Positions 49,392 through 58,452 of a DNA stretch of 64,000 nucleotides are shown piece by piece. Position numbers and translations under genes: made by a program. The stretch comes from Actinocrinis puniceicyclus (GTDB lineage Bacteria; Actinomycetota; Actinomycetes; Streptomycetales; Catenulisporaceae). The stretch's first letter is position 1. Every line of letters begins with the position of its first letter. The stretch is taken from positions 24,685 through 88,684 of the forward strand of contig NZ_JAGSXH010000012.1 of NCBI RefSeq assembly GCF_018283645.1, written 5' to 3'. The notes under the pieces were generated by a model. That model did no database searches. It saw only the letters and a program-made list of their open reading frames with translations, and was not told the origin of the DNA.

Positions 49392-49648
49392 GACGGCTCC
49401 AAGAATCACACAGGTCAAGAAGGGAGGAAAATGTGCATTCACCGGAGCGCAGAGGTCTCGGCTCGGCGATGGCGCGCGCCGTACATGAGCTGGGAAGGGA
49501 GGAAACTACACCAGCGTCCCGGTCACGGGCAACCGAGTTTTCGTCACAGGCACAGCCGAGTGGGACTCATTACTCTGGACGGCGCGCGCCGGGTGGCCGG
49601 TGGGCGCACATCACAAGCGCGCGGACGGACGGACCACGGGAGGAACAC
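49392..49648. other. Divergent region between helD-like and amidohydrolase genes
   Basis: 257 bp. It contains two copies of AAGGGAGGAAA (near 49421 and 49496). The first is an excellent ribosome site before an ATG at 49432 that opens a 73-codon frame (MCIHRSAEVSARRW...) ending in an ATGA overlap with the amidohydrolase start. Codon bias there is much poorer than in real genes, so it is not annotated as a CDS. Confidence 0.4.
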
Positions 49649-50857
49649 ATGACGGTGACCGCGATCGTCGGCGGCCGGATCGTGCCGGTCGACGGGGAGC
49701 CGATCGAAGGCGGAACTGTGCTGATCGAGGACGGGCGGATCAGCGCGCTGGGCGACCGGGACCTGCCGCTGCCCGAGGACGCCGAGGTGGTCGACGCGGC
49801 CGGCAAATGGGTACTGCCAGGTTTCATCGAGGCGCACGGCCACCTCGGCGTGTACGAGGAGGGCGAGGGCTGGGCGGGCAACGACACCAACGAGCTGACC
49901 GACCCGGTGACCGCGCATGTAAGGGCGCTGGACGCGATCAACCCGGACGAGCAGGGGTGGCGCGACGCGATCATCGGCGGGGTGCTGGCGGTCAATGTCA
50001 ACCCCGGTTCCGGCAACCCGATCGGCGGCCAGAGCGTGGCTCTCAAGTGCTGGGGCGGCACGGTCGACGACCGGGTGCTGCGCGAGCCGGCCGGGATCAA
50101 ATCAGCGCTCGGAGAGAATCCGAAACGGGTCTACGGGGACCAGAAGAAATCCCCGTCGACCCGGCTGGGCACGGCGGCGGTGATCCGCGGCGCGTTCGTC
50201 GAGGCGCACAACTATCTGGCGCGGATCGAGGCGGAGGCGGCCAAGCCGGCCGAGGAGCGCAAGCCCGTGGAGCGCGACCTGAAGCTGGAAGCGCTCGGCC
50301 GGGTGCTGCGCCGGGAGATCCCGTGGCGCCAGCACGTGCACCGCGCCGACGACATCGCGACCGCGCTGCGAATCGCCGACGAGTTCGGGTACGAACTGGT
50401 CATCGACCACGGCACCGAGGCGCATCTGGTCGCGGACAAACTGGCGGCGCGCGGCGTGCCGGTGATCATCGGTCCGTTGTTCACCTCGCGCTCCAAGGTC
50501 GAACTGCGCAACCGCTCGCTGGCCAATCCGGGCCGGCTGGCCCGCGCCGGGGTGACCATCGCGATCACCACGGACCATCCGGTCGTGCCGATCAACTTCC
50601 TGGTACACCAGGCCACCCTCGCGGTGAAGGAGGGGCTGGACCGGGAGACGGCGCTGCGGGCGCTGACCGTGAACCCGGCGCGCATCCTCGGCATCGACCA
50701 CCGGCTCGGTTCGCTGACCGTGGGCAAGGACGCGGACCTGTGCGTCTGGTCGGGTGATCCGCTGGACGTGATGCAGCGGGTGGAACGTGCGTTCGTCGAC
50801 GGCCGTGAGATCTACGTGTACGACTATGCGTCGGCTGAGGGCGTCTTCGCCCGCTGA
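49649..50857 (+). CDS. Amidohydrolase-superfamily protein
   Basis: 402 residues from an ATG with GGAGG six bases upstream. A metal-dependent TIM-barrel hydrolase: LPGFIEAHGHLGVYEEGEGW holds the HxH pair (~H63, H65), HVHRADD and DHGTEAHLV the later histidines, and TTDHPVVP the catalytic aspartate. NPARILGIDHRLGSLTVGKD and ADLCVWSGDPLDV belong to the C-terminal beta-sandwich. It resembles imidazolonepropionase/dipeptidase-like members; the substrate is unknown. It stands alone between helD and the glucoamylase-like gene. Confidence 0.88.
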   Translation: MTVTAIVGGRIVPVDGEPIEGGTVLIEDGRISALGDRDLPLPEDAEVVDAAGKWVLPGFIEAHGHLGVYEEGEGWAGNDTNELTDPVTAHVRALDAINPDEQGWRDAIIGGVLAVNVNPGSGNPIGGQSVALKCWGGTVDDRVLREPAGIKSALGENPKRVYGDQKKSPSTRLGTAAVIRGAFVEAHNYLARIEAEAAKPAEERKPVERDLKLEALGRVLRREIPWRQHVHRADDIATALRIADEFGYELVIDHGTEAHLVADKLAARGVPVIIGPLFTSRSKVELRNRSLANPGRLARAGVTIAITTDHPVVPINFLVHQATLAVKEGLDRETALRALTVNPARILGIDHRLGSLTVGKDADLCVWSGDPLDVMQRVERAFVDGREIYVYDYASAEGVFAR

Positions 50858-51151
50858 TCCCGGGCGCCGTTACCCCCTCTGCGCATCGGCGCTGGTCAGT
50901 AACCGCGAGCCTTGACACGGGCGACGTGGTGCGGGCAGGGTGCGAATGCGCTCGGCGCGAGGACTGCGCGGCGGCGGCGACACGACAGGCGGGCTGGAGT
51001 CACGGCGCAGCGGTGCCGTGACCCCGGCGGTGTCGGGTCCCGCGCAGGTCGGCGGACCGGTCCAGCGGCGGATCGGCGAGCCCTGACCCGGGCGCTCACC
51101 GCACTGTCGACGACAGTGCGCAACATTCCGTCTGTCACCATGAGGTCAACG
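50858..51151. other. Intergenic region before the glucoamylase-like gene
   Basis: 294 bp, no supported gene. It presumably contains the promoter for the secreted enzyme. No known operator was recognised. Confidence 0.4.
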
Positions 51152-54100
51152 ATGACAAGACCCTCCAGAAGGCGGTCGGCCGCGCTCGCGTCAGCCACCG
51201 CCTTCGCCGTTCTCGCGGCCGGTGGCGCCGCCCACGCGGGCACGGCGCCGGGCGATCCGGATCCGGCGGTCACGGCCACCGGGGCGCCGGGCGCGCCCTC
51301 CCACTTCGACCTAGCGCGCAAGGACTGCCTCGGTACTGCGCGCGACACGACGTCCAAGGTCTGGTACACCGTCGCGGACGGTGTGCTGTCCGACGTCTAC
51401 GAGCCGACGATCGACAACACCAACGTCAGTACCCTGCAATACATCGTGACAGACGGGTCTTCCTTCACAGACCTGCAGACCCGCGACACGACGTACACGG
51501 CGCGGTCCGACGAGACCGGCATGGTCTGCACGATCACCTCGACCGACGCCAAGCACGGCTACCGGCTGGCCACCACCTACATCGCCGATCCCCGGCGCGA
51601 CAGTGTCCTGATGAACACTGTGATCACACCGACGCCGGGCAGCAGCACCGACGTGACGAAGCTGCGCATCTTCGCGCGCCTCGATGCGCACGTGAACGGC
51701 AACGGCGGCGGCGGTACCGCCAACGCGGGCGCGGATACCGGTGTCGTGGACGCGGCGAGCGGTGTGCCCGTGGTCTACGACGCTTCGACGGTCAGCGAGG
51801 CCGCGAACCGCACGTACGCGGTGCCTACGTACATGGCGCTGACCGCCGGCTCAGCAGGCCCGGCGTCCGTGGGCTACGCGGGCACGGCCGGCGACGGGCT
51901 GACGCAACTCGACACGCGCCACGCCCTCACCCCGGCCTCGTCCGCTCCGAACGGCCACATCGTGGCCACCGAAGAGGTGACGCCGCGCCACGCCCGAGCC
52001 GGCCGCGAGCGCGCCTTCACCCTCTCCCTCGGTTTCGGCCGCACCCGGGCCGGCGCGGTGAGTACGGCCTCGGATTCGCTGCGCGAGCCGTTCGCGGCGG
52101 TGCGCGCCGCGTACACGGACACCTGGCGCGACTACGACCGGTCGCTCAAGCCCGCACCCGAGTCCGTGACAGGGTTCGATGAAAGCACGATCCGCCGGAC
52201 GTACCTGCTGGACGCCAACGTGCTCAAGGCCAGCGAGGACAAGACCTTCCCGGGCGCGCTCGTCGCCTCCCTCGCCTCGCCGTGGGGCCAGGCGGTCGAC
52301 GCGGGCGCCTCGGTCAACGGCAGGCCGGTGTACTTCGGCTCCTACCGCGAGGTGTTCGCGCGCGACCTGTACGAGGCGTTCACCGGCCTGCTCGCGGACG
52401 GCGACCTGGCCACCGCTCGCGCCGCGACCCGCTTCCTGCTGACCGAGCAGCAGCGGCCCGACGGGGAGCTGCCGCGCAACTCGCTGGTCAACGGCCGGGC
52501 CGCACCGGACACCGGCGGCGACCAACTGGACGAGACCGCGTACCCGATCCTGATGGCGTACCTTTCCGGGCTCGGCGGCGACGCGGCCCTGTGGTCCCGG
52601 CACATCAAGCCGGCCGCGGACTTCCTGGTCTCGCACGGCCCCTCGTTCGGCGTCGAGCGCTGGGAGGAGCAGTCCGGGTACTCGGTTTCGACGATCGCGG
52701 CCGAGATCGCCGGCCTGACCGCCGCCGCGGCGATCGCGAAGCGGCACGGCGACGCCGCCGACGCGGCCCTTTACCAGGCCGCCGCGGACGACTTCCAGCG
52801 CGGCATCGAGAACTGGACGGTCACCACGACCGGCCCGGACAGTTCGAACCCGTACTTCATCCGGCTGTCCAAGTCCGGCGACCCGAACGCCGCGACCACC
52901 TACAACCTGGGCAACGGCGGCCCGACGCTGGATCAGCGTTCGGTGATCGACGGCGGGTTCCAGGAACTGGTGCGGCTCGGCGAGCTCGCGCCGACCGACC
53001 CGATGTTCCGCAACTCGCTTTCCGTGCTGGACAAGCAGATCTCGGTCACCACGGCGACCGGCACCGGCTACTACCGCTACGGCAACGCGGCGAGCGCGGG
53101 CAGCGCGGACGGCTACGGAGACTGCTCGACGGTCGAGAGCCAGACCTCGTGCACGGTCGGCGGAGAGCCGTGGCCGACCACGGACGTCGGCACCGGGCAC
53201 CTGTGGCCGGTGCTCTCCGGGGAACGCGCCGAATCAGACCTCGCCGAGAACAACCCCTCCGGCGCCTCGGCGCTGCTCTCCTTCATGATCAAGTCGGCCT
53301 CCGGGATCGGGCTGGTTCCCGAGCAGGTGTGGGAGGACCCGAGCCTGCCGGCCGCGCCGTTCGGCAGCGACCCGGCCACCGCCTCGATCGGCTTCGACAA
53401 CGGCCGCCCGGCCGGCTCCGCTTCGCCGCTGACCTGGGCTCAGGCGCAGGAGCTGCGGCTGATCGTGGACCTGGGGACCAACCGGATCGTCGACCGCCCC
53501 GGTCTGACGGCCGCGCGCTACGTCACGCACGGCGCGCCAGGTGCGGCGAACGTGACGATCACCGCGCCGGCGTCCGGCGCGACGATCGAGGGCGGCGGCA
53601 CGACGGTCACCGGCACGACGGCACCCGGCGCCTCGGTCGTCATCGCCTCCGATGACACGGACACCGGCGCGGCGGCGACCACGGCGACGACGACCGCTGA
53701 TTCGTCCGGGGCGTTCTCGGCGCCGGTGGCCGTCGGCTTCGGCACGAACGTGATCACCGTCGCGGCGACGACGACGTCCGGCGCGACCGGCTACGCGCAG
53801 ACGGCGGTGGTCGGCGACGTGGTCGGCGGCACGAGCGTGCTCGACGTCACCGACCCGGCCGGCGACGACGACGGACCGGGCACGTATCAGTACCCGACCT
53901 CATCCTCGTTCAGCCCGGGCTCGTTCGACCTGACCCGCTTCCAGGTGATCACCGCGAACGGCACCGTCTACCTGCGCACGACCTTGGACAAGCTGACCCC
54001 GACGTTCGGCAACGTCATGGGAGCGCAGTTGCTCGACGTGTACGTCCACGCGCCCGGCGCGGCCAGTACGTCCACGGCCGCGGCCTACCCGCAGCGCAAC

Positions 54101-54532
54101 TACACGATCGCGCCGGCGGACGCGTGGAGCCAGCGCATCGAGGTCCAGGGCTTCGCTTCGCCGGTGTGGGTGGACCCGAGTGCCGACCAGGTCGGCACGC
54201 CGACCGCGGTGGTCGCCTCCACGCTCTCCAACACGATCACGATCGCGCTGCCCGAGGCGCAGTTCGGCACGCCGACCGCGGGCTGGACCTTCGCCCTGGC
54301 GCTGACCGGTCAGGACGGCTACAGCGCGGACCAGGCCCGAGCCTTCGCGGCGGCGCCGCAGCCGTACACGTTCGGCGTGTGCGCCCCCGGCGGCACGGCA
54401 TCGATCTGCTCGGTGGACCCGGGTGCGGTCCCCAAGGTGATGGACACGATCACACCGAGCGGAGTCTCCCAAGCCACCGAGCTGGATCCGACGCTCGGCC
54501 CGGTGGTGCTGCATGGAGTGACCGCCCAGTAA
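51152..54532 (+). CDS. Secreted GH15 glucoamylase/glucodextranase-like enzyme
   Basis: 1126 residues from the ATG at 51152, with GAGG seven bases upstream (an ATG four codons earlier is less likely). A twin-arginine-like/Sec signal peptide (TRPSRRRSAALASATAFAVL ... AHA) is followed by an N-terminal beta-sandwich (~35-295), the (alpha/alpha)6 GH15 barrel (~300-790), an Ig-like domain (~800-880) and a C-terminal DOMON-like glucodextranase domain (~890-1120). Catalytic acid region: RWEEQSGYS (E505/E506); base: PEQVWED (E724). It releases glucose from starch- or dextran-type glucans. The four-domain layout fits glucodextranase; alpha-1,4 versus alpha-1,6 preference cannot be decided. A strong terminator follows. 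Confidence 0.93.
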   Translation: MTRPSRRRSAALASATAFAVLAAGGAAHAGTAPGDPDPAVTATGAPGAPSHFDLARKDCLGTARDTTSKVWYTVADGVLSDVYEPTIDNTNVSTLQYIVTDGSSFTDLQTRDTTYTARSDETGMVCTITSTDAKHGYRLATTYIADPRRDSVLMNTVITPTPGSSTDVTKLRIFARLDAHVNGNGGGGTANAGADTGVVDAASGVPVVYDASTVSEAANRTYAVPTYMALTAGSAGPASVGYAGTAGDGLTQLDTRHALTPASSAPNGHIVATEEVTPRHARAGRERAFTLSLGFGRTRAGAVSTASDSLREPFAAVRAAYTDTWRDYDRSLKPAPESVTGFDESTIRRTYLLDANVLKASEDKTFPGALVASLASPWGQAVDAGASVNGRPVYFGSYREVFARDLYEAFTGLLADGDLATARAATRFLLTEQQRPDGELPRNSLVNGRAAPDTGGDQLDETAYPILMAYLSGLGGDAALWSRHIKPAADFLVSHGPSFGVERWEEQSGYSVSTIAAEIAGLTAAAAIAKRHGDAADAALYQAAADDFQRGIENWTVTTTGPDSSNPYFIRLSKSGDPNAATTYNLGNGGPTLDQRSVIDGGFQELVRLGELAPTDPMFRNSLSVLDKQISVTTATGTGYYRYGNAASAGSADGYGDCSTVESQTSCTVGGEPWPTTDVGTGHLWPVLSGERAESDLAENNPSGASALLSFMIKSASGIGLVPEQVWEDPSLPAAPFGSDPATASIGFDNGRPAGSASPLTWAQAQELRLIVDLGTNRIVDRPGLTAARYVTHGAPGAANVTITAPASGATIEGGGTTVTGTTAPGASVVIASDDTDTGAAATTATTTADSSGAFSAPVAVGFGTNVITVAATTTSGATGYAQTAVVGDVVGGTSVLDVTDPAGDDDGPGTYQYPTSSSFSPGSFDLTRFQVITANGTVYLRTTLDKLTPTFGNVMGAQLLDVYVHAPGAASTSTAAAYPQRNYTIAPADAWSQRIEVQGFASPVWVDPSADQVGTPTAVVASTLSNTITIALPEAQFGTPTAGWTFALALTGQDGYSADQARAFAAAPQPYTFGVCAPGGTASICSVDPGAVPKVMDTITPSGVSQATELDPTLGPVVLHGVTAQ

Positions 54533-54838
54533 CCGGTCGCCAGAGGGTCGCAGTGCGGCTCAGGCCCCTGGTTCCTCCGTCGCGGAGGTGCCAGGGGCCT
54601 GCTGTTGTGACACGGGTGGCGCCCGCTCGCGGCGCGGCGTGTGCGTTCGGTCCGCTGTCCCCGCTGTTCGCTCCGGAACGGCCGCCAAGAACAACCCGTC
54701 TCCGGCCCTGGTCGCGAGGGCCGAAGACGGGGGTCGTGATGTGGGTTGGCGCTACGTTCGACAAGCGGCGCTCTTGCCGGCCGCCGTTACGTACTCTACG
54801 TGCTTGCGTTCGCCGACGGCGCGGCGGTCAACCCGTGG
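54533..54838. other. Convergent intergenic region after GH15 gene
   Basis: 306 bp. Holds the terminator at 54561-54601. The remainder has no supported gene; short open frames are poor in coding bias. Confidence 0.5.
54561..54601 (+). terminator. Terminator after the GH15 gene
   Basis: A perfect 11-bp outer stem (CAGGCCCCTGG and complement) with an inner CCTCCG/CGGAGG stem and TCG loop, followed by CTGTTGTGA. Confidence 0.85.
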
Positions 54839-56224
54839 TCAGGCGACCGGCGCTTCGGCGAGCACCGCAGTACCGGCCTCCTCGTCGGCGTCGGGTTCTC
54901 GTCCCGGGGTCTGGATGTTGAACCGTTTGATGGCGAAGGTGAACAGGACGTAGTACAGCGCCGCGAAGACCAGGCCGATCGGGATCAGCAGCAGCGGCTT
55001 CGTCGCGATGTCGTAGTTGAACACGTAGTCGAAGAGACCGGCCGAGAACGAGAAGCCGTCGTGGACGCCGAGCGCCTGACACACCGCCAGCGACACGCCG
55101 GTGAGCACCGCGTGCACACCGAACAGCAGCGGCGCGGCGAACAGGAACGCGAACTCGATCGGCTCGGTCACCCCGGTCAGGAAGGAGCACAGCGCCGCCG
55201 AGAGCATGATGCCGCCGACCAGCTTGCGCTTGTCCGGACGCGCCGCGCGGGTCATCGCGTACGCCGCGGCCGGCAGCGCGAACATCATGATCGGGAAGAA
55301 TCCGGTCATGAACATGCCCGCGCTCTTGTCACCGTGGAAGAAGCAGGTCAGGTCGCCGTTGTAGGGGACGCCGTTCGCGTGACAGGTGCCGCCGACAGCC
55401 GAGGTCCACACCAGGTTGTTCGGGATGTGGTGCAACCCGAAGGGCAGCAGCAGCCGGTTGATCAACCCGAACAGGCCGGCGCCCGCGGTGCCGTTACGCG
55501 CCGCGACCCCGCCCAGGTTGTTGATCGGCACCGCGGCGAACTCCCAGATCAGGCCCATCACCACGCCCAGCCCGACGGCGGCGAACGCCGTCACGATCGG
55601 CACGAAGCGGCGGCCGCCGAAGAACGCCAGGTACGCAGGCAGCTTGATCCGGTAGTAGCGCTGGTACAGCATCGCCGCCATGAGCCCGACGAAGATGCCG
55701 CCGAGCACGTAGGTCGGATTGTGCGAGATGACGTCCGAATACGCCACCACGCCGGTTTTCGGGTCCTTGCCGTAGAAGGGCGCCGCCCAGTCCTTGCGCC
55801 ACGCGCTGCCGGCCGGCATCGCGAACACGGCGGCGGTGACCTCGTTGTAGACCAGGTACCCGACCGCGGCGGCCAGGGCCGTCGAGCCGTCGGCGCGGCG
55901 CGCGAAACCGATCGCGACGCCGATGGCGAACAGCAGCGGCAGGAAGTTGAAGATGCCGTTGCCTGCCGCAGCGAAGACCTGCTCGACGTAGACCAGCCAG
56001 TGCCAGCCGGTAGCGGTGGCGAGGTACAGGCCGTGCTGCGTCGGATCGGCGGGCACCGCGCGCTCGCCGAGGATGTCGTCGGAGCCGAGCCGGATGAGCA
56101 GACCGGCGGCGGGCATGACGGCGATCGGCAGCATCAGTGAGCGGCCGATGCGCTGAAGGGTGGCTAGTACGGGATTACTCGTGGGCGCTTGGGGTGGCAG
56201 CCCGTCGGCTGTGGCCGCGGTCAT
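54839..56224 (-). CDS. nagE2: PTS EIIC permease, N-acetylglucosamine/glucose family
   Basis: 461 residues from the ATG at 56222-56224, with GGAGG seven bases upstream. About ten membrane segments are seen. PTS_EIIC signatures: RSLMLPIAVMPAAGLLIRLG, FAAAGNGIFNFLPLLFAIGV, GLHHIPNNLVWTS and the sugar-site FLTGVTEPIEFAFLFAAPLL. No EIIB or EIIA domain is fused; a separate EIIB is encoded across the divergent region. Nineteen bp separate it from the DasR-like gene, so the two form one operon. GlcNAc as substrate is inferred from DasR and the family; glucose is possible. Confidence 0.9.
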   Translation of the reverse strand: MTAATADGLPPQAPTSNPVLATLQRIGRSLMLPIAVMPAAGLLIRLGSDDILGERAVPADPTQHGLYLATATGWHWLVYVEQVFAAAGNGIFNFLPLLFAIGVAIGFARRADGSTALAAAVGYLVYNEVTAAVFAMPAGSAWRKDWAAPFYGKDPKTGVVAYSDVISHNPTYVLGGIFVGLMAAMLYQRYYRIKLPAYLAFFGGRRFVPIVTAFAAVGLGVVMGLIWEFAAVPINNLGGVAARNGTAGAGLFGLINRLLLPFGLHHIPNNLVWTSAVGGTCHANGVPYNGDLTCFFHGDKSAGMFMTGFFPIMMFALPAAAYAMTRAARPDKRKLVGGIMLSAALCSFLTGVTEPIEFAFLFAAPLLFGVHAVLTGVSLAVCQALGVHDGFSFSAGLFDYVFNYDIATKPLLLIPIGLVFAALYYVLFTFAIKRFNIQTPGREPDADEEAGTAVLAEAPVA

Positions 56225-56243
56225 GGACGGTCCTCCGAGAGGG

Positions 56244-57026
56244 TTATCCGCGCGTAGTGCCGACGTCGCCTGCCGGACGCGCCGCGCGGGGATTGGTGAT
56301 CGGCTGTGCGGGCCTTTCGAGCGGTACCCATAGCTGATACCGGTCGGCGCGGTACGCCGAGACGGCGTACTCGATGAGCACGTCGCCGGCGTAGCTGCGC
56401 CGGGACATCCGGAGCACGACCCCGCCGGGCGGGATCTCCAGCAGCGTGGCGTCCTCCGGTTCGGGATTGCCTGCCTCGATGACTTGTTCGCCCCAGGTGA
56501 GCTTGAGGCCGTACTCGTCGGCGAGGGTCTGGTACAGAGAGTGCGGAGTCCCGCGGCTGAGCAGGCCGGGCACACGCTTCTCCGGCAGGTGGGTGCGTTC
56601 CACCGCCATAGGGATCGAATCGGCATAACGGAGCCGGGCGAGCCGCACCACCGGCTCCCCCGGGTTGAGTTCGAGCTGGCGCGCCAGCACCGGGGTGGCC
56701 TCGATCCGCTCGAAGCCGAGCGTGCGCGAGGCCGGGACCATCCCGCGGCGGGTCATGTCCTCGGTGAAGGAGGCCAGCCGGATCTGCAGGTCCATCTTCG
56801 GCTTCGCCACGAATGTGCCGCGGCCGCGGACCCGGTACAGCCGGCCGTCCGCCACCAGCTGGTTGATCGCCTGACGGACGGTCATCCTGGACAGCTCGTA
56901 CCGCTCGCCGAGGTCGCGCTCGGAGGGGATGGGACTGTCCGGTTCGAGCTCGGCGTCGATGAGATTGATCAGGATCTCGCGCAACTGCTGGTGCTTGGGC
57001 ACCGGGCTGCGGGGACTGATCTGCAT
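56244..57026 (-). CDS. dasR: DasR-like GntR/HutC-family regulator
   Basis: 260 residues. The GntR winged helix (1-75: PVPKHQQLREILINLIDAEL, SERDLGERYELSRMTVRQAI, RVRGRGTFVAKPK) is followed by a UTRA/HutC ligand domain (~90-240; EPVVRLARLRYADSIPMAVE, HSLYQTLADEYGLKLTWGEQ, GGVVLRMSRRSYAGDVLIEY). DasR represses GlcNAc uptake and metabolism and responds to amino-sugar phosphates. The same family also contains NagR/YvoA, so the name rests on closeness of these motifs and the dre-like site in the divergent promoter. It is co-transcribed with the EIIC gene. Confidence 0.85.
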   Translation of the reverse strand: MQISPRSPVPKHQQLREILINLIDAELEPDSPIPSERDLGERYELSRMTVRQAINQLVADGRLYRVRGRGTFVAKPKMDLQIRLASFTEDMTRRGMVPASRTLGFERIEATPVLARQLELNPGEPVVRLARLRYADSIPMAVERTHLPEKRVPGLLSRGTPHSLYQTLADEYGLKLTWGEQVIEAGNPEPEDATLLEIPPGGVVLRMSRRSYAGDVLIEYAVSAYRADRYQLWVPLERPAQPITNPRAARPAGDVGTTRG

Positions 57027-57228
57027 CGGGGGCCGTTCTTTCGGTGGGTGCTGGGTTCGGGCGGTGGTGCGTTCGGGCGGTGGTGCGTTCGGGAGACCCT
57101 TGGACGGGCTCGGTGAGTATGGTCGCTGCGATGGTTTCGCGTTCCGCTGGTGCTGCTTTGCGCGTTTTGTCGCGATGGCTGTGGTGAGACAGCCCTGTTC
57201 CTGTGAAGTCGGTCACGCTAGTGTCTGG

Positions 57229-57244
57229 ACCGGACTAGACCACC
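57229..57244. promoter_or_regulatory. DasR-responsive element between dasR and the EIIB gene
   Basis: ACCGGACTAGACCACC matches the dre consensus ACTGGTCTAGACCACT at 13 of 16 positions. It lies 84 bp before the EIIB start and 203 bp before dasR, well placed for control of the rightward pts operon and possibly autoregulation. Just left of it, a 16-bp sequence containing TTCGGGCGGTGGTGCG is tandemly repeated (57055-57095). Confidence 0.65.
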
Positions 57245-57327
57245 GAGGACCAGTAGCTGTCAAGGTCCCGGATGCCGAACAGCCGTCCCGGCGCGGCGAG
57301 CGTAACCGACCCGTAGTGGAGCGAATG

Positions 57328-57558
57328 ATGGACAAGGCAGAGGCGATCATCGCCGGGCTCGGCGGAGCCGACAACATCGTGGAGATCGAGCCGTGCATCA
57401 CCCGGCTGCGCACCGTGGTCCGCGACGGCTCCAAAGTCAGCGACGCGGCGCTCAAAGCTGCCGGGGCGCACGGGGTGATGAAGGCGGGCACGGTGGTACA
57501 GGTGGTGGTCGGTCCGGAAGCGGACACGCTCTGTATGGACATCGAGGACCTGCTCTGA
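57328..57558 (+). CDS. nagF: PTS EIIB component, GlcNAc/glucose family
   Basis: 76 residues from the second of two adjacent ATGs, chosen because GGAG is six bases upstream. MDKAEAIIAGLGGADNIVEI precedes the phosphorylated cysteine C23 in EPCITRLRTVV. It passes phosphate from EIIA to the sugar bound by EIIC. The C-terminal HGVMKAGTVVQVVVGPEADT is typical. It heads a rightward operon with the EIIA gene 24 bp downstream, and its promoter region holds the dre-like site. Confidence 0.92.
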   Translation: MDKAEAIIAGLGGADNIVEIEPCITRLRTVVRDGSKVSDAALKAAGAHGVMKAGTVVQVVVGPEADTLCMDIEDLL

Positions 57559-57582
57559 GGCTCGGACCGCAGACACACCGGA

Positions 57583-58053
57583 ATGGACACCACCACAGTC
57601 CTCTTCGTCGGCGCGCCGCTGGCCGGGATCGCGATCGCGCTGGCCGACGTGCCGGACCCGGTCTTCGCGCAGGCGATGGTCGGCCCCGGAGCGGCGGTCG
57701 ACCCCGAGCGCGGCCCCCTGACCGTGGTCTCACCGATCGCGGGCACCCTGGTCAAGCTCAAACCGCACGCCTTCGTGGTCGCCGGAACGGACGGCCGCGG
57801 GGTGCTGGTGCACCTGGGGATCGACACCGTGAACCTGGACGGCGCGGGCTTCGACTTGCTGGCCGCCGAGGGTGCGCGGCTGAGCGCCGGAACCCCCGTG
57901 GTGCGGTGGAACCCCGCCGAGATCGAGGCACGCGGGCTCTCCCCGGTGTGCCCCGTGATCGCGCTGGACGCCACGGCCGTGGCCGTGTGTTCGGTGGCGG
58001 CCGGGGCGATAGAACCCGGGCGCACGCTCTTCCAGTGGGTGGCACGAGCATGA
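57583..58053 (+). CDS. crr: PTS EIIA component, glucose family
   Basis: 156 residues. The EIIA-Glc fold shows VVSPIAGTLVKLKPHAFVVA with H62 and VLVHLGIDTVNLDG with the phosphorylated H77; the pattern is closely that of Crr. It transfers phosphate from HPr to EIIB and, in many bacteria, signals carbon status. The ribosome site is weak (CCGGA). The gene is 24 bp after the EIIB gene and 115 bp before ptsH. Confidence 0.93.
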   Translation: MDTTTVLFVGAPLAGIAIALADVPDPVFAQAMVGPGAAVDPERGPLTVVSPIAGTLVKLKPHAFVVAGTDGRGVLVHLGIDTVNLDGAGFDLLAAEGARLSAGTPVVRWNPAEIEARGLSPVCPVIALDATAVAVCSVAAGAIEPGRTLFQWVARA

Positions 58054-58168
58054 GCTCGGGTGCTGCGCAGCCTGGGGCGGGCGCGTTCAACGCGTGGTTC
58101 CTGCACGTTGGTTCAGTACGCGTAGCATCGCCCCTGTTCCCAGTCGAATGAGCAGCCGAGGAGCCGAC

Positions 58169-58435
58169 ATGCCAGAGCGAATCGTCACCGTGGCGTCCCG
58201 GGTGGGACTGCACGCCCGCCCGGCGGCCGTGTTCGTCAAGGCCGCGAGCGCGGCAGCGGTCCCGGTGACCATCGCGAAGCAGGGCAAGGACCCGGTCAGC
58301 GCGCGCTCGATCCTGGCCGTGCTCGGCCTGGACGTGCGCCAGGGCGACCAGGTCGTCATCGCCGCCGACGGCGCCGGCGCGGAGCACACACTGGACGAAC
58401 TCGCGGCGCTGCTGAGCGCCGATCTCGAAGGTTAG
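58169..58435 (+). CDS. ptsH: PTS phosphocarrier protein HPr
   Basis: 88 residues from an ATG with GGAG six bases upstream. The phosphorylated histidine is H15 in VGLHARPAAVFVKAA. The regulatory serine site of Gram-positives corresponds to S47 in SARSILAVLGLDV, but no HPr kinase is expected in this group. It relays phosphate from EI to EIIA. Seventeen bp separate it from ptsI. Confidence 0.95.
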   Translation: MPERIVTVASRVGLHARPAAVFVKAASAAAVPVTIAKQGKDPVSARSILAVLGLDVRQGDQVVIAADGAGAEHTLDELAALLSADLEG

Positions 58436-58452
58436 AAGGTCAAGGGCCGAGG

